DNA of 64,000 bases, taken from contig WNNJ02001248.1 in NCBI GenBank assembly GCA_012934845.2, positions 62,001 through 126,000 on the forward strand. The letters are read 5' to 3'. The DNA is from Pomphorhynchus laevis (Eukaryota; Acanthocephala; Palaeacanthocephala; Echinorhynchida; Pomphorhynchidae). Shown here in pieces: positions 43,396 to 55,084 of this stretch; within the stretch, counting starts at the first letter, position 1; the number at the start of each line of letters is the position of its first letter. The position numbers and the translations under genes are program-made. A model generated the notes under the pieces. The model worked only from the letters and a program-made list of their open reading frames with translations, was not told the origin of the DNA and searched no databases.

Positions 43396-43546
43396 CTCGC
43401 TGACATTTTTTTTAAGATTTAATATTATACACACAATATAAGGTTAACCGCAAATAGGTCCGAAATATTAAATTAAAAATTAATTTTTTATAAGTTTTCG
43501 TCACATTGGACGATTGATTGCGGATCTGTCTCGCTGACATTTTTTT
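43396..43546. repeat. REL 3' stub flanked by a 17-bp direct repeat
   Basis: CTCGCTGACATTTTTTT occurs at 43396-43412 (the end of F3) and 43530-43546. Between them is a REL 3' end on the minus strand with motif GGTTAACCGCAAATAGGTCC (43442-43461). This looks like a tiny REL insertion with its target-site duplication; REL2 begins right after the second copy. Confidence 0.75.
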
Positions 43547-45960
43547 AATAATCAAATTTATTTGTATTAATAGCAATTCGAGGTTACCCGCAAATGAGTC
43601 CCAATATTATAAAAATGTCTGTATGCTGTTTGTTTGCGGCGATATATGCCGTTCTGCACCGGATTTCGACGCGCAGATCTCGGGGCTCGTAAACAGGCAG
43701 ATACGGCCCGGACAAGCTCGAAGCTTATTTTCCTTTTATGTAGGATGAGGGCGTCTCCATAGGAGACATTGCGTAGGCTAGCATTGCCTACATATTTCGC
43801 TGCAACTGTCTTTAGAACTTTGATTGCCTCCTTTCCGATGCCACCTGAAGTTAAAAATATCAAAGGGGCGAATTTTGCCTGTTCGATTTTCTCCACTTTT
43901 TCAATGTATTTTGCACGTTTACGATTTTCATTTTATTCGAAGGACGCATCGAGGCTTTTGCTGACAGTCGATTGTGCATGGATTGAGAATACATTTACGT
44001 CCAAAAACGTTCGCTCAAATCGACTGCCTTCCAATCCACTGCATACCACATCTAAACGTGCATTATTATCACGCGATGTCGTGGGAACCTCAAAGTCTAT
44101 ATCATTTGGGATCATAGATAGCACTGGTTCCACTTCCACACCAGAACAAATTTCTGAAAGAGTTTTTGCAATTATGTCACGGATAGCGTCATGGCGAATT
44201 ATCGTTAGTCCGCCTCGCTTACATGCCAAAGCGTGACTCACATTGAGGATTTCACCACACTTACATTTGGTCCCTACCAGTTCGCCTGGAGTCCACCCAT
44301 ATCTTGCACATAACCCATCTTTGAACTGGTTCGGAGTTAGCTGAAAACGGTTCTGGACCAGTTGCAATGAACTCAGCCATAAGCTCCGTCTCTTGATGCA
44401 TGTGAAATCACTCGAAACACTACTCCATCACACTGCGCCAGTGCCTGCTGAAGTCGCACGGTGAATTCATTATGACGTTGTATGCCCAACTGTTTCAAAG
44501 TGTTCGTCTGTAGATCGCGTAACTCGTAACCGGATTTTGCGCTCTTGAAAGTGTCACTAAGGACTAATGATGAGCTATAGACACTCGTTTTAGAAAACAC
44601 CGGATCTACGATGCGAAGTCCTCTAAAACTTAAAGGCGATGTTAAGATACAGTTCCACGTCTCATTTAATTTTTTTGTTATTGCTGGTATTAATCGATCT
44701 TTTAAAGCTCTTTGTAGGCTCTCCATATATGTATGCTCACATGGTACCGTTATCATGTAATAAGTCCACTTGAATTGTACTGATTTCGTTAAGCCGTTAT
44801 ATGTCGCTTGAGGATTCACTTCTGCAATGCACGTCAATTTGTCAATAACCTCTGACCATTTTAGCGATTCATTCCTTGTGGTTGATGAAACGTAAGCGCC
44901 GGTTCCAATGGGAACTCCCAAAATTCTTATGCCGTCATTTGAACAAATGATCTGTTGTGACGGAAGTTCTGAGGGATTTGATGGTATTGGTGAGATTTGC
45001 TGTGTTTTTGTTACGTTCACGTGATAACCATACTCCGGGTCTATGTCATTTAGTATATTCCATACTGTACGTAAATTTCGCATACGGCCAACGAAGTTTA
45101 CATCGTCCGCGAACCACCGCTGTTTGACGTCAGAAACCGCTTTCCGAATTTCCATAATAAGAGGCATCGATGCCATAGCAAAGCCGGCTATCGCGAAGGG
45201 ATTGCCTTGTGTGAATCCTTTAGTGCTGTAAATACTGTCGCCTCCGATTACAAGTTGAGAGGGTGAGGTATATAGGTTCTTGAGAACAGTAGCCATCGAT
45301 AGAGCAATAAATTTCATGTTATGCAAGGCGGCAATCCAATTCATGAAATTAAACGCGTTCTTGGCGTCTATTGCTAATATGCATCTATCGTGTCCCTTCT
45401 CGAATTCCTCTCGCAGCAAATGAATTGCAAATTCAATACCCCCGCGTTGGCATGCACATAATTGTTTGTTATCTGCCACATCATGAAGATCAGGCCTTAT
45501 CGTGCATAATATCGTTTTAGAGATTATACGTCTCGCAACATCACACACGCCAATGAGTCTAATCCCGCAAATTTTTGCTCAGAGTGATAAGTCTACTTGT
45601 GGTAAATGCTTCCAGAGCTTCATGACATATAACTTAAGTTGCTAATCTCATCCCGAAATCTGCAAGTGATCTTGCTAAAGTTTGAGAACGAACTCCAAAG
45701 CGACTCAGAAGTTGAATTCACATGGTAGAGTCCAATCCGGATGGACCGGCCTCACCTTTCGTTCTTCTAGCTGCGCCATAATATCCGCCGCTTCGATATC
45801 GCTAAATTCAACTGGGTGATGAAGTTGTATATTTGTATGATGAGGTTGTATATTTGGAAGATGATGCTGTAAGAGTACTTTTTGATCAGGAATATTTGCA
45901 GCTGGGTGTAGATCCTGCAGAATTTCTCTTTAGTAATAATAAAACATATCGTCTATGACA
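43547..45960 (-). mobile_element. REL2: second restriction-like-endonuclease LINE
   Basis: Minus-strand element covering RT, knuckle, nuclease and C-terminus, with its 3' motif at 43582-43602. The N-terminal Cys cluster is missing. The upstream part (45550-45960) is degenerate but still resembles the REL1 region before the RT. Confidence 0.83.
43567..45950 (-). pseudogene. REL2 ORF: RT, C-x-C...H...C knuckle, restriction-like nuclease
   Basis: 44373-45548 encodes 391 residues of RT: VARRIISKTIL, CILAIDAKNAFNFMNW, KGFTQGNPFAIAGFAM, KQRWFADDVNFVG, then thumb. 43933-44367 encodes LCARYGWTPGEL, the knuckle CKCGEILNVSHALAC, IIRHDAIRDIIAKTL, the VEPVL segment, NARLDVVCSGL and RFERTFLDVNVF: the nuclease with its RHD, E and D-x segments. 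43567-43896 gives FAPLIFLTSGGIGKEA and the C-terminal tail. RT and nuclease cores read cleanly within each piece, and the breaks are few: one stop near 44370, a frame change near 43930, and decay upstream of 45548. Confidence 0.85.
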
Positions 45961-48045
45961 AACGGGATCATCATTTGTTAAATTTGAAAAATGATGTAAT
46001 TTCTAAAATCAGTCCTTTAAATATTCACAGCATTGAGGAATTAAATACTCTAAACAACATTATTCTGACAAGTCTAGATGGTAACGTACCGCATAAGATG
46101 ATTAAATTAATCAATAAAGATCCTCTTTGGATCACCCCTTATATTAGAGAACTGCAGATTCAAGTAGATCATAATAAAAATAACGTAGATATATTCGGTT
46201 TCTGAAATAATAGAGTTTCTGAAAAACTATCGATAGAAATTGTTAAAGCAAAACGCAATTACGCGAAAAATAAATTAGGTAGTTCTTGCGGTTAACAATT
46301 TTAGAAAGATGTAGATTTTCTAAATTGTTCTTCAACAAATTCTCTCTTATCACATCTCTCAACAGCAGAGCTTCAAAGAACATTAGACGGTATAAATGAG
46401 TCATTGTGCCCTTTAAATAATGAACTGCCATACACAATTCCTTTACCGTCAATATTCTTAAATAATAACGACTTAACACCTGCTGATGAAGTATGTTAAA
46501 CCCTATTAAAAATGCCGTCATCAAAAGCTTGCGGTCCAGGACCGCCTACTTAGGTTCTAAAGTTTTTTTGTGAATCTACTGCAGAACCTTTATCGAGCTT
46601 CTTTAATATTATGTTTAAAGATGGAGTTATCGCAAAATGCTTAAAATTGTCAGAAGTTGTTCTTGTTCCAAAAGGTTCCATGAATATATCAGAATATAGC
46701 TTTATACCTATAACGCTCATTCCTGCACTTTCAAAGTTGCTTGAAATTATTTTCAAAAGGAGAATTACTGATATATTTCTTCAAGCTATTGACAATCACC
46801 AATATGCTTTCCGGCCTGGCAAAAGTACAAGTGACGCTTTGCTTAGTGTTCATCAATTTTGTCTAAATCATCTAGATTCAGGAAAATACCCGATCGTTCA
46901 ATTAATTCAGGCTGATATCAGTAAAGCATTTGACTCTGTTAGATTTCCTCTACTATTAGAAAAGTTAAAAAGTTGCGGTTTTCTAAACTAAAGGTTAGGT
47001 TTTTGTCATTATACTTGTATGATAGACAAGAATATGTTAAGCATTTAGGTTTGAAATCTTCGTAGATGAAAAACAGCTGCGGTGTACCACAGGAAGTGTT
47101 ATCTCACCACTACTTATTTTTTTATTTATGAGCGATTTTTCAGCTAGCTGCTCTAGTTCTTTATGTATTAAGTATGCAGATGATCTGACGATCATTACTA
47201 TTGCAAGCTCTAGAAAAAATTCTAACAAAGTCGTAGAAATCGAAGTGGAAAATCTACTCAAATGGTGTAATATAAACTGCCTATGTCTCAATATGGCCAA
47301 GTCTAAAATAATTTCATTTTCGTTAAAGTCATCCATCCTTGTAGACGAACTTTCTAATTTTGATCTGACTAGAGTAACTGAATTGAAAATCTTAGGTTTA
47401 ACATTTCAATCTAACCTATCTTGGAGAAAGCATATTCGTAAACAAGGGCAACTCGTATGTATTTTCTTCGTGAATTAAAACGATTAGGAGCTTGCCAGGA
47501 TCAATTAGTTTTATTTTACAATTCATGCATACTCTCGATCCTTACGTACGGTTATCCAACTTTTTGCACATTGTCCCAAAGAGAGCATAGTATGCTTGTG
47601 AGAATTCACAGTAAAGCTCAATCAATATGTGGATGCGAGTTGCCTACATTTGATGCAATTCTAGTCAATATTATCAAGAAAAAGGCAAACTCAAACATTC
47701 TTCAAACGCATACTGAACAGTCTTATTTATGCCACACCAATAATCATTTATACTCAGCTGCTCTACGATCAAATCGTAAGTGGGCAACAACTTGTTGTAG
47801 GACAGAACATCTAAAAATAGCTTTCTCTACCGGGCTCTTGATTACATAAATTCGTGTGGAAAATAAACTTCGCGTCTTCAAAGTAGTTCGCATTCCAAAT
47901 ATCAAACTACTATTTATTTTGGCTATTTATTTTCTCTATATTGTTATCAATTTGTACAATGAAAGTGTTGCAAATAGCGAAGATATCCGCTTTTTGGTTT
48001 TTTTTTTGATAAATAAAGGATCTTGAATTGAATTGAATTGAAAAA
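45960..48045 (+). pseudogene. F6 LINE RT, 5'-truncated and broken
   Basis: 46611-46991 encodes KCLKLSEVVLVPKG, YAFRPGKSTSDALLSVHQF and LIQADISKAFDSVRFPLLL. 47128-47478 encodes IKYADDLTIITIASS and the thumb. 47457-47849 encodes YFLRELKRLGACQDQLVLFYNSCILSILTYG, a CR1/L2-type C-terminal segment. The plus-strand 3' end is a GAATT-type microsatellite tail (about 48024-48043). No endonuclease is found. Three frame breaks separate the pieces. A different family from F1-F5. Confidence 0.78.
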
Positions 48046-48111
48046 GCACTGAATTCAAAAATCTTATAATTGGACAAAGGCGACAAGCTTCGCAAATACT
48101 TTAAAACAGTA

Positions 48112-48742
48112 ATGCCGCGAGGGAAACCATCAGTACAAACCCGTTGTCGCAACTGCAATGATCCTGTCGCAGTCTGTAAAAGATGCTGTTGCGCAAAGGC
48201 AAATAGATCATATGTGGATTGTGAGGCGTTGAGATGTGCAAACAGATACTACGATGATGTTCAGAACCCAGTTTCGCCCATAACAACAATACATGCGGAC
48301 ATTCATTGCAGCAACCATCATCAAACATTCGAGATATGCACATCAGTCAACGATTAGAAACAAGTTGCTGCACAGATTTCTAGTTCAGCACATCAACGGG
48401 ATGACAATCGAAAACAAATTCCACAGTGTCGGCAACCCTCTAAAAGACAATTCAGCCATTTTCAAATTCCTGTTTAACGAAATAGTCATATGGAAGCCGA
48501 ACCTCTTCAGACTCCGAAGATGCATAGAAGCAAAGTCTTTTATAAACATCTTGGCACAAATTTACGAATCAGCATCTACAAACAGCTCGTCAATTATGCA
48601 GTCAATGATTATCAGGCACCTTATACTACAACGAAAAAGCCAATATCGACCCAAACAACTAAAGTTGCTTTTAGCTCGGAGAACGCACAGTTGGAATGTT
48701 GGAGACTTCACACTGTGAATTGGGCATACTAGGGGTTTGCCC
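48112..48742 (+). mobile_element. Internally deleted REL element (N-terminus joined to 3' motif)
   Basis: ATG at 48112 opens MPRGKPSVQTRCRNCNDPVA with a Cys cluster like REL1 (CKRCCCAK, CEALRCANR). After a frame change, 48440-48718 matches the next REL1 region (NEIVIWKPNLFRLRRC, SFINILAQIY). The coding sequence then stops, and a variant 3' motif GGGCATACTAGGGG...GCCC (48722-48742) follows directly. RT and nuclease are absent. Confidence 0.65.
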
Positions 48743-49048
48743 GTTTTTGATTTATATATTAATATAAATATAAAATATATAATATTACAAACAAATAACA
48801 ATAATTTTTTGAAAATATTTATATAGGATGTTCAGTTGCTTGTATTTATATTTTTAAATAATAATGTTTTTTTAAAGTATTAAAAGTTATAGCCAAATGG
48901 CTGTTTCAACTGATCACATAGGAAAAATATGAAAAAAAGAAAAGAAAAAATAAGGAAATAGCGGTTACATAATATTGTACACATCCGGAATACCATGATC
49001 GTTAATCCACTGACGCAGTTGAACTTTAAATTGAGAGAAGTCCTTGGT

Positions 49049-50560
49049 TCATGCTATTTCTCCTGGCAACGTGCTCCAGGCGTTTAATGCTCGATGTGAG
49101 AGCCTAGCCAAACTCACTACTTTACCGTGAGGAAACTTAAATAGTTTCAATAGGTGGTCACAACACGTCTGAGAAAAAACTTTAACATAACACGAGGGAA
49201 ACCCATCTATCCCATTAACCATTCGCCATAATGCAATAAGATCTAGGTAATATAACCTCTGACCCAAAGATGGTATCTTTACATGATCCATCCATACACA
49301 TTCGAGAACCTCTACGAAGGATTGACTCTAGTCTATTGAACTCTCCCTTAGTGTATGGAAAAACTGCTTGCACGCAGTACACTATATGCGGGCGAACAAG
49401 AGCGCAGTAAAGGCGATTGAAAACATGGATTAATACGATTAAATGCATTTTTGACGCAGAACATAGCTCGCATAAGGACATACTTGATTTCTGTGTTAAG
49501 GTTCTGTTACGACGAACATAAGCCCAGAATAGTTTTGGATTTCATGTGGCATTATTAGCGATAGACGATTCGAATGCATATCGTTTTGTTGCTTTCACTC
49601 TAGTACGAAGATTTCGAACATATATCTAGCAGAGAAACTAGAGTCAGAACGCTGAAGCTTCCATAAACAATTTCGTGAACTTATTAGTTGTCTGACGTCG
49701 GAATCTATCCATGCAGGTGACTTAGCAGCATAAGAGGATTCGCGCATAGGAGCAAGAATATCAGATAATTTATGTAGGTAATCAGTGATCATATACAATG
49801 AGAGCTTGTCTGGGTTCATGAAAGTACACGGAAATTGGTTGTAAACTCTCAAAACATCTTCTCTTCTCACTTTCGACCAATGGCGTTTGAAAGTTTTTGA
49901 ACTAGGTGGACAGAATCTGGAATAAGAGACAACGGTCAATTAGAGCAAGCAGTGGTCACTACTCCCTAAAGGAGGGATATGATCAACTTTGATTATGTCT
50001 CCTACATATCTGGAAAACACCAGATCAAGTACCGAATCCGATCTTGAAGTTAAGCAAGTTGGTTCTTGTACGTGCTGAATCAGCATGAGTTCCTCAGCTA
50101 GGAACTCAGATATTTCCCTTTCCGTGAAACTACCATCAGAAAAGACAGAGTCTGACCATCTAGATCGTGGAAGATTAAAATCACCCAAAAGAATAAAGTG
50201 AGGGGAGGAACATACCGATTGTAAAATAAGTTTTAGTTGATCAGTGTCTGCAATTACTGACGGAGATCGATACACGACGCAAAAATTCATACTGGTAGCT
50301 GAGTGATCGATCAGAAGCATAGAGTCTCAAACGACCAAAAGGGTCACAAACATTCAACACTTCAGATACGAGGAAATTTTCTCTGACATATGCGGCGACA
50401 CCGCCACCTCGCCTACCCGATATCCTGTCGCTTTGTAGAAGGCAAAATCCAGGAATGTTCACAGTGGTATCGACAATATATTGATGCAACCAGGATTCAG
50501 CAACGCAGAAAATGCCATACGAATGAGAAAGCATGTGATACTTCAACTCCACTATTGAGT
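49049..50560 (-). pseudogene. F4 ORF2: endonuclease plus C-terminal remnant
   Basis: 50241-50552: LKYHMLSHSYGIFCVAESWL, RGGGVAAYVRENF. 49940-50320: VVYRSPSVIADTD, ILLGDFNLPRSRW, LGSSDHCLL, so the endonuclease motifs all survive. 49595-49939: linker (SPAWIDSDVRQLISSRN). 49049-49481: YCALVRPHIVYCVQAVFP and the end LARLSHRALNAWSTLPGEI. Frames change between pieces. Confidence 0.78.
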
Positions 50561-50783
50561 AGGCAAACTACGATGATTTGAATACCCAATCAATAAATAG
50601 CGTGTTGTTTGTGGTAAGGGATTACTAGGAACGATGAATAATCTGTTGAATGAAACTAAGTGCCCCGGATCAGAATTGAAACTAATGCTACTCAAGAGTT
50701 GCGATGAATGACTGTTGAAACTACCTTTTCCAGACGAACTAGCAAGATTTGAACTGGATACTGCTAAGTGACGCTGTTGATCG

Positions 50784-51880
50784 TTATGGGATTCCAACGA
50801 CTACTTGGCGCCATTTGACAACCTGAAAATTTCGTATGCATAAGTTCGTTTCACCTGTAGATAGCCGGTTTCGTAATTCTGTTTTTGCTTCGTTTAACTT
50901 TAAACGATCTTCGAGACTCAGATCCTTAAGAATACGATGTGGATAATCTTTAAGTCGAAAACCACGTTTGAGCAAAAGGTTTGCATGTTTTGCGGAAGAT
51001 AATACAACTTTCAACAATCTTGGTTTCTCTACCACCTTTTTTCTAAGTCGAAACAACTTTGTAATGTTCAGAGTAGAAGCTAGCTTCTCATCACCTTCTA
51101 AGAGTAACTGACAGAACACAGTACGGAGGCTGGACACATCGTCATTCATACGTGTTTGTGAGTAATTGGCGTTTGATTCAGGGATATCAATAAATAGGAC
51201 ATTGCAAGACCTATCTGGATTCGAACGGTAGTTTGTGAAAGGAGCGTTGTCCAAAGAAATGCTCTGACCATTGGAAGGTAAATAATTTCCTGATTTATTC
51301 TTATTTTTGTCCTTCTGTTTTCCATCGATGGTCCCACTCGAATCGCTACCTCTGATTTCACCCAATTGATGGTCTGTCGATCCAGCGTTTCGTGTAGGTT
51401 GCAATAGGGAGTTGCGCCATACCCTTCCTTTGTTTATAGCTGGTGTAATTTGTTCAACATGAATGACCGATTGTTCTTTGTCCTGAAAGGATGACAGCAT
51501 TTGAAGTATTATCGTGCTGATGCGTAGATGACAGTGAAAGTAATTCAATCCGCGGTTCACATATGTCAGGAGTTGAACAGTCATCAAATGGCAGCTTAAC
51601 GGCAGGATTAACGGTACAGGTGTTTATCGAAGTTTGATGGTCCGTACGATCTTGAAAGACACGAACGTTATTTAAGTTAAGAGGTAACGATATATCATAA
51701 CAATTCACATAACAATCAATATCTTCCACTAGTTTCATTTGGAGGGCCGAAATAATTGTAGCAGAACAAAAACCGCAATAAAAGTCCTTGCTCTTGAATG
51801 ACGACTCGGTATTTAAAGGAATGTCGACAATAGACCACACTTCAGCCTTTATTGCAGCATTCGACCTCTAGCCGCTTATA
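50784..51880 (-). pseudogene. F4 ORF1
   Basis: 51454-51840 encodes VWSIVDIPLNT and FYCGFCSATI, the second half of the ORF1 finger; the first Cys pair is lost to a frame change near 51850. 50784-51587 gives the linker and a well-kept C-terminal domain (TKLFRLRKK, RLLKVVLSSAKHANLLLKRG, GETNLCIRNFQVVKWRQ), the same domain as in F1 and F3. Confidence 0.72.
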
Positions 51881-52049
51881 CGCATTACAATGCTGCGTGA
51901 TATGTATGGTGTTTGACGCTCTCTTCGAATTTGCTTTCTTTATTGTATGTATATGTAAGTTTATTTAACCAAAGATTTTAACCAGTCCAAGTAGGTCAGC
52001 AATTTGTATTGTGAATAGGGTCTTTGTAAGTAGTTATCAAGATAGTTAT

Positions 52050-53815
52050 TATTATTTTTATTATATAGACAACGTTACGAGCATAGCTCACAGTTGCTGA
52101 CAAATCGATAGTCAAAATAAAAGAAAAAGAGAAAATAACAAATCAGTTAACAATTTAAAATAATCTGTCGTTTAAAGAGCTCACGAGTTCCCGCATTTAC
52201 AATATCATCGCTTAAACGATTCCATGAATTTATTATTCGTTGTCCAAATTGAATCGTCCTAGAATGTACTATTCGTTGGCGACTAAGATAAAACGAGTGA
52301 CCTCGCAAAGCTCGAGTTGATCGAATGTTGAAGAGCCCACGCAACACATGGTGTTCATTGTGAAATACCTCCCATACAAGACACAGATCCCGCGAGTCAC
52401 GAATATCACATAATGACTGCATATTTAAAGACCGAAGACGGTCCTCGTAAGGAAGTTCTCTCAAAGAATGTACTAATTTTGTTGCCCTACGTAGCACCTT
52501 CTCAAGTCGATTAATCTCATCTCTGGTTCGAGGGTATGAACATTGAGAAGCATATAACAAATGACTTAGTACAAAAGCGTTTGCAAGAACTCTAAAAGAA
52601 CGTGGACTCACATAGCTGAATGATCGGCGAAGGAAACCAACCATACGCATGGCCTTCGAACAAATGTACTCAGTGTTTTGGCGAGTGGAGAAATCATCCG
52701 TTATCAATACGCCAAGATCTTTATAGCTCGAAACCAATTTAATCACTCGATCCCCGAGATGATATATCGGCACTGGAACAATATTACGTGATCGAATGTG
52801 CATGCAAGTGCACTTCGAGGCATTAACAGACAGACCATTAGAACGTGCCCACTTAAGAACCGTGTCAATATCTGATTGAAGAATGTTACGATCATAATTC
52901 GACTTGATGGCTCTCCAAATTTTTAAATCGTCAGCAAATAATAATGAATGCGAACTTATTACACTGGGTAGATCGTTGATAAAAATACAAAACAGCAAAG
53001 GACCCAATACAGACCCTTGCGGGACACCGGCATTAACTGGATAATGCTCGGAAAGGGTACCGTTAATGGCGACCTGGTATGTGCGACCAGAAAGAAAGTT
53101 GCATATCCAACGAATGATAATTGGATTGATTTTTAATGCACTTATCTTCATAATCAACTTGTCATGGGGTACATGATCAAATGCTTTGGAGAAGTCAAAA
53201 AATATGACATCGACAGCATACCCCTCATCCACTATGGAACCCCAACTTTCCTGTGCCAATAAAAGGTTGGTTACTGTGGAACAGTTTTTACGGAATCCGT
53301 GCTGATTAGTAGAAAGTAACCTGTATGATTCTAGGTAGCTACTGATTATCCGATAAAGTAATCTCTCTAATACACGACACGATACAGAGGTTAAACTAAC
53401 CGGTCGGTAGTTATCTACACATGATCGATCACCTTTCTTATGAAGCGGCTTAATGATAGAGCGTTTCCATGCATTCGGGACTATACCGTAATATAATGAT
53501 GCTATAAATATCCTATATAAAGGCGCAGCAATGACATCATGAAGATTCTTCAGGTATATTGAGGGAAGTAAATCTGGGCAAATCGAGCCCGACGGTTTCA
53601 GTCGTTTAAACTCTTTCATAACATCTTGAACTGTGAACAAGTGAAGAATATCAAAAATTGACGGATTAATACGAGTAATTTCTATACAAGGAGAAGTAGT
53701 AGCTGATACGAGAAATTTACGACCAAATGCATTAGCAATATCGAAATGATCTACTAGAATGCGTCCATTGTTTCCAATGATAGAGCTAGAAGATCGAACA
53801 TTACTTTTAAAATTT
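52050..53815 (-). mobile_element. F5 LINE, 5'-truncated, RT intact
   Basis: The open frame continues upstream of the first Met to about 53810 (SIIGNNGRILVDHFDIANAFGR), where LINE sequence ends. The endonuclease and ORF1 are missing. The 3' end has the hairpin GAGCTATGCTC (minus strand, near 52082-52092). Confidence 0.83.
52147..53640 (-). CDS. F5 ORF2 RT domain, uninterrupted
   Basis: 497 residues. RT blocks in order: PLHKKGDRSCVDNYRPVSLT, HGFRKNCSTVTNLL, VIFFDFSKAFDHVPHDKL (first Asp), [28 protein letters not shown] (FADD, about residues 235-238), SKCTCMHI and SYKDLGVLI, then the C-terminal domain LRRATKLVHSLRELPYEDRL ... INSWNRLSDDIVNAG and a stop. All catalytic residues are present, which is unusual for a truncated copy. 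CR1 clade by motif style. It cannot move alone, since the endonuclease is absent. Confidence 0.9.
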   Translation of the reverse strand: MFTVQDVMKEFKRLKPSGSICPDLLPSIYLKNLHDVIAAPLYRIFIASLYYGIVPNAWKRSIIKPLHKKGDRSCVDNYRPVSLTSVSCRVLERLLYRIISSYLESYRLLSTNQHGFRKNCSTVTNLLLAQESWGSIVDEGYAVDVIFFDFSKAFDHVPHDKLIMKISALKINPIIIRWICNFLSGRTYQVAINGTLSEHYPVNAGVPQGSVLGPLLFCIFINDLPSVISSHSLLFADDLKIWRAIKSNYDRNILQSDIDTVLKWARSNGLSVNASKCTCMHIRSRNIVPVPIYHLGDRVIKLVSSYKDLGVLITDDFSTRQNTEYICSKAMRMVGFLRRSFSYVSPRSFRVLANAFVLSHLLYASQCSYPRTRDEINRLEKVLRRATKLVHSLRELPYEDRLRSLNMQSLCDIRDSRDLCLVWEVFHNEHHVLRGLFNIRSTRALRGHSFYLSRQRIVHSRTIQFGQRIINSWNRLSDDIVNAGTRELFKRQIILNC

Positions 53816-53829
53816 GCATATTTAAATAA

Positions 53830-54159
53830 TATGTTTAAATTGATAATAAAATCAATTTATCTTTTGTATGTATTTAATAATCAAGACAACTTTTTATATG
53901 TATATATAAATGTATGCATATATTTATCTACATATTTTGATAGTTTTGTTATATTATTTTGTTGTTATCATTATTATATTGTTATTTTATTATATTATTT
54001 TTATTTTGTTATATTATTTGTTATATTATTTTCATAATTTTGTCCTGAAGATGATCGCAGTCAGCTATCAAAAATTTGACTCCATAAACTAATAATTTCA
54101 CTCTTTTTCCACTAATTAAATATAATTTAAATGAGTTAATTATCAATTTATAATATTTA
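53830..54159. other. Low-complexity AT-rich DNA with a hammerhead-like remnant
   Basis: TTATATTATTTTG-type simple sequence fills 53880-54040. CCTGAAGATGATCG with a following GCTATCAAAA (54041-54075, +) resembles a decayed hammerhead core. No gene. Confidence 0.45.
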
Positions 54160-54430
54160 TATTTATTATGATTCATCGTGATCCCGAATTAAAACGCAGG
54201 GAAAGATACGTAATCAGCCGTCTCAATAAAGCAAGCTGAGTTGTCGCTCTGTCAGGCTGCACTGATACGCAGAATCAGCCACGTCCGAGCGCGGCTGTTC
54301 CTGGTTCAATTTATGAGCTTTTTCCTAAATGTTTCCAAGAAGCCGGATGCGCTTGATCCTAGCGCACCTAGAGTTTCCACTGCTGTTGGAATGAACGCGT
54401 ATTGGTGATCATCAATGCATTGTTTGAATT
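54160..54430 (-). pseudogene. C-terminal fragment of an RT-bearing retroelement
   Basis: The minus strand reads CIDDHQYAFIPTAVETLGAL, GSSASGFLETFRKKLIN and RTWLILRIS in one frame with a few stops. The phrase FxPxAVETLG...ASxFL is familiar from the ends of invertebrate RT proteins, but the family is not identified. Confidence 0.45.
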
Positions 54431-54749
54431 ATATCTAGTGCAACTACATGTTTGTATTTTTAATTTTATTTTTAAACTCTGTCAAACACAGGCAAATATA
54501 TTTTATTTTTAAACCCAGGCAAATAATACACTTGATTGAATAATACACTTGATTGATTGGTAAAATTGATTGAGTTTTTGTTAATTGACAATACTCTAAT
54601 TGTATTTCCACGATGATATCAGATTAAATTAAACCCCATGTGCTACAAAAAAGCCATATTTTTAAATAATATTAAAATATTAAATTTACAATATACAAAT
54701 CAACAAAATATGATTAAAAATTTATTTAAAACTATAAAGTTAATTTTTT
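54431..54749. other. No gene seen
   Basis: AT-rich DNA with short A and T runs; a CAGGCAAATA string occurs twice near 54490-54530. Confidence 0.5.
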
Positions 54750-54960
54750 TATGGATGGATAATAAATAATATATTTTGTATTAGAATAAGATACACTAAA
54801 TAATCAAATTTATCATAGGAAATACGTCATTAGCATGTATTTGACACCACTGCTATGTTGGGCCGAGGAATAGGGGTCGAAATCTGAATGCATAGGAGTT
54901 CCTTCTGATGACCTCTAATCATAATTCTCATACAGCGTCGTTATTTATTAGTCGATTGAT
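54750..54960 (+). repeat. Pseudoknot repeat, copy C
   Basis: Plus orientation. GACACC pairs with GGGGTC, where an A-T pair replaces the G-C of copy B (a compensatory change), and CTGCTATG pairs with CATAGGAG with one mismatch. The 75 bases upstream match copy B. Confidence 0.75.
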
Positions 54961-55084
54961 AAAAATTGACATAATTAACTTAATTAAAATGGATTAATAA
55001 ATACAATTACCAATAATTAAAAGACGAAAGAGTTCAATTTACAAAAACATGATTAGTTTATATATTCATAATTTTATGAATATC

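Larger units (their letters stand above)
39600..43413 (+). mobile_element. F3 LINE copy 2, mosaic ORF1
   Basis: Plus-strand LINE matching F3 copy 1 across endonuclease and RT. It keeps the 3' end missing from copy 1: GAGCTACGCTCGCTGACA plus oligo-T (43389-43413). ORF1 contains a stretch from the F1 copy 2 type (40130-40425). It is cut downstream by REL insertions. Confidence 0.85.
48960..51960 (-). mobile_element. F4 LINE (CR1/L2-like) lacking the RT core
   Basis: ORF1 (50784-51880), endonuclease (49595-50560) and the C-terminal RT region (49049-49481) are present on the minus strand. The 115 bp between 49481 and 49595 cannot hold an RT palm, so the catalytic RT has been deleted. The 3' UTR has AGCCATTTGGCT (mirror of about 48893-48904). 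Confidence 0.8.
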
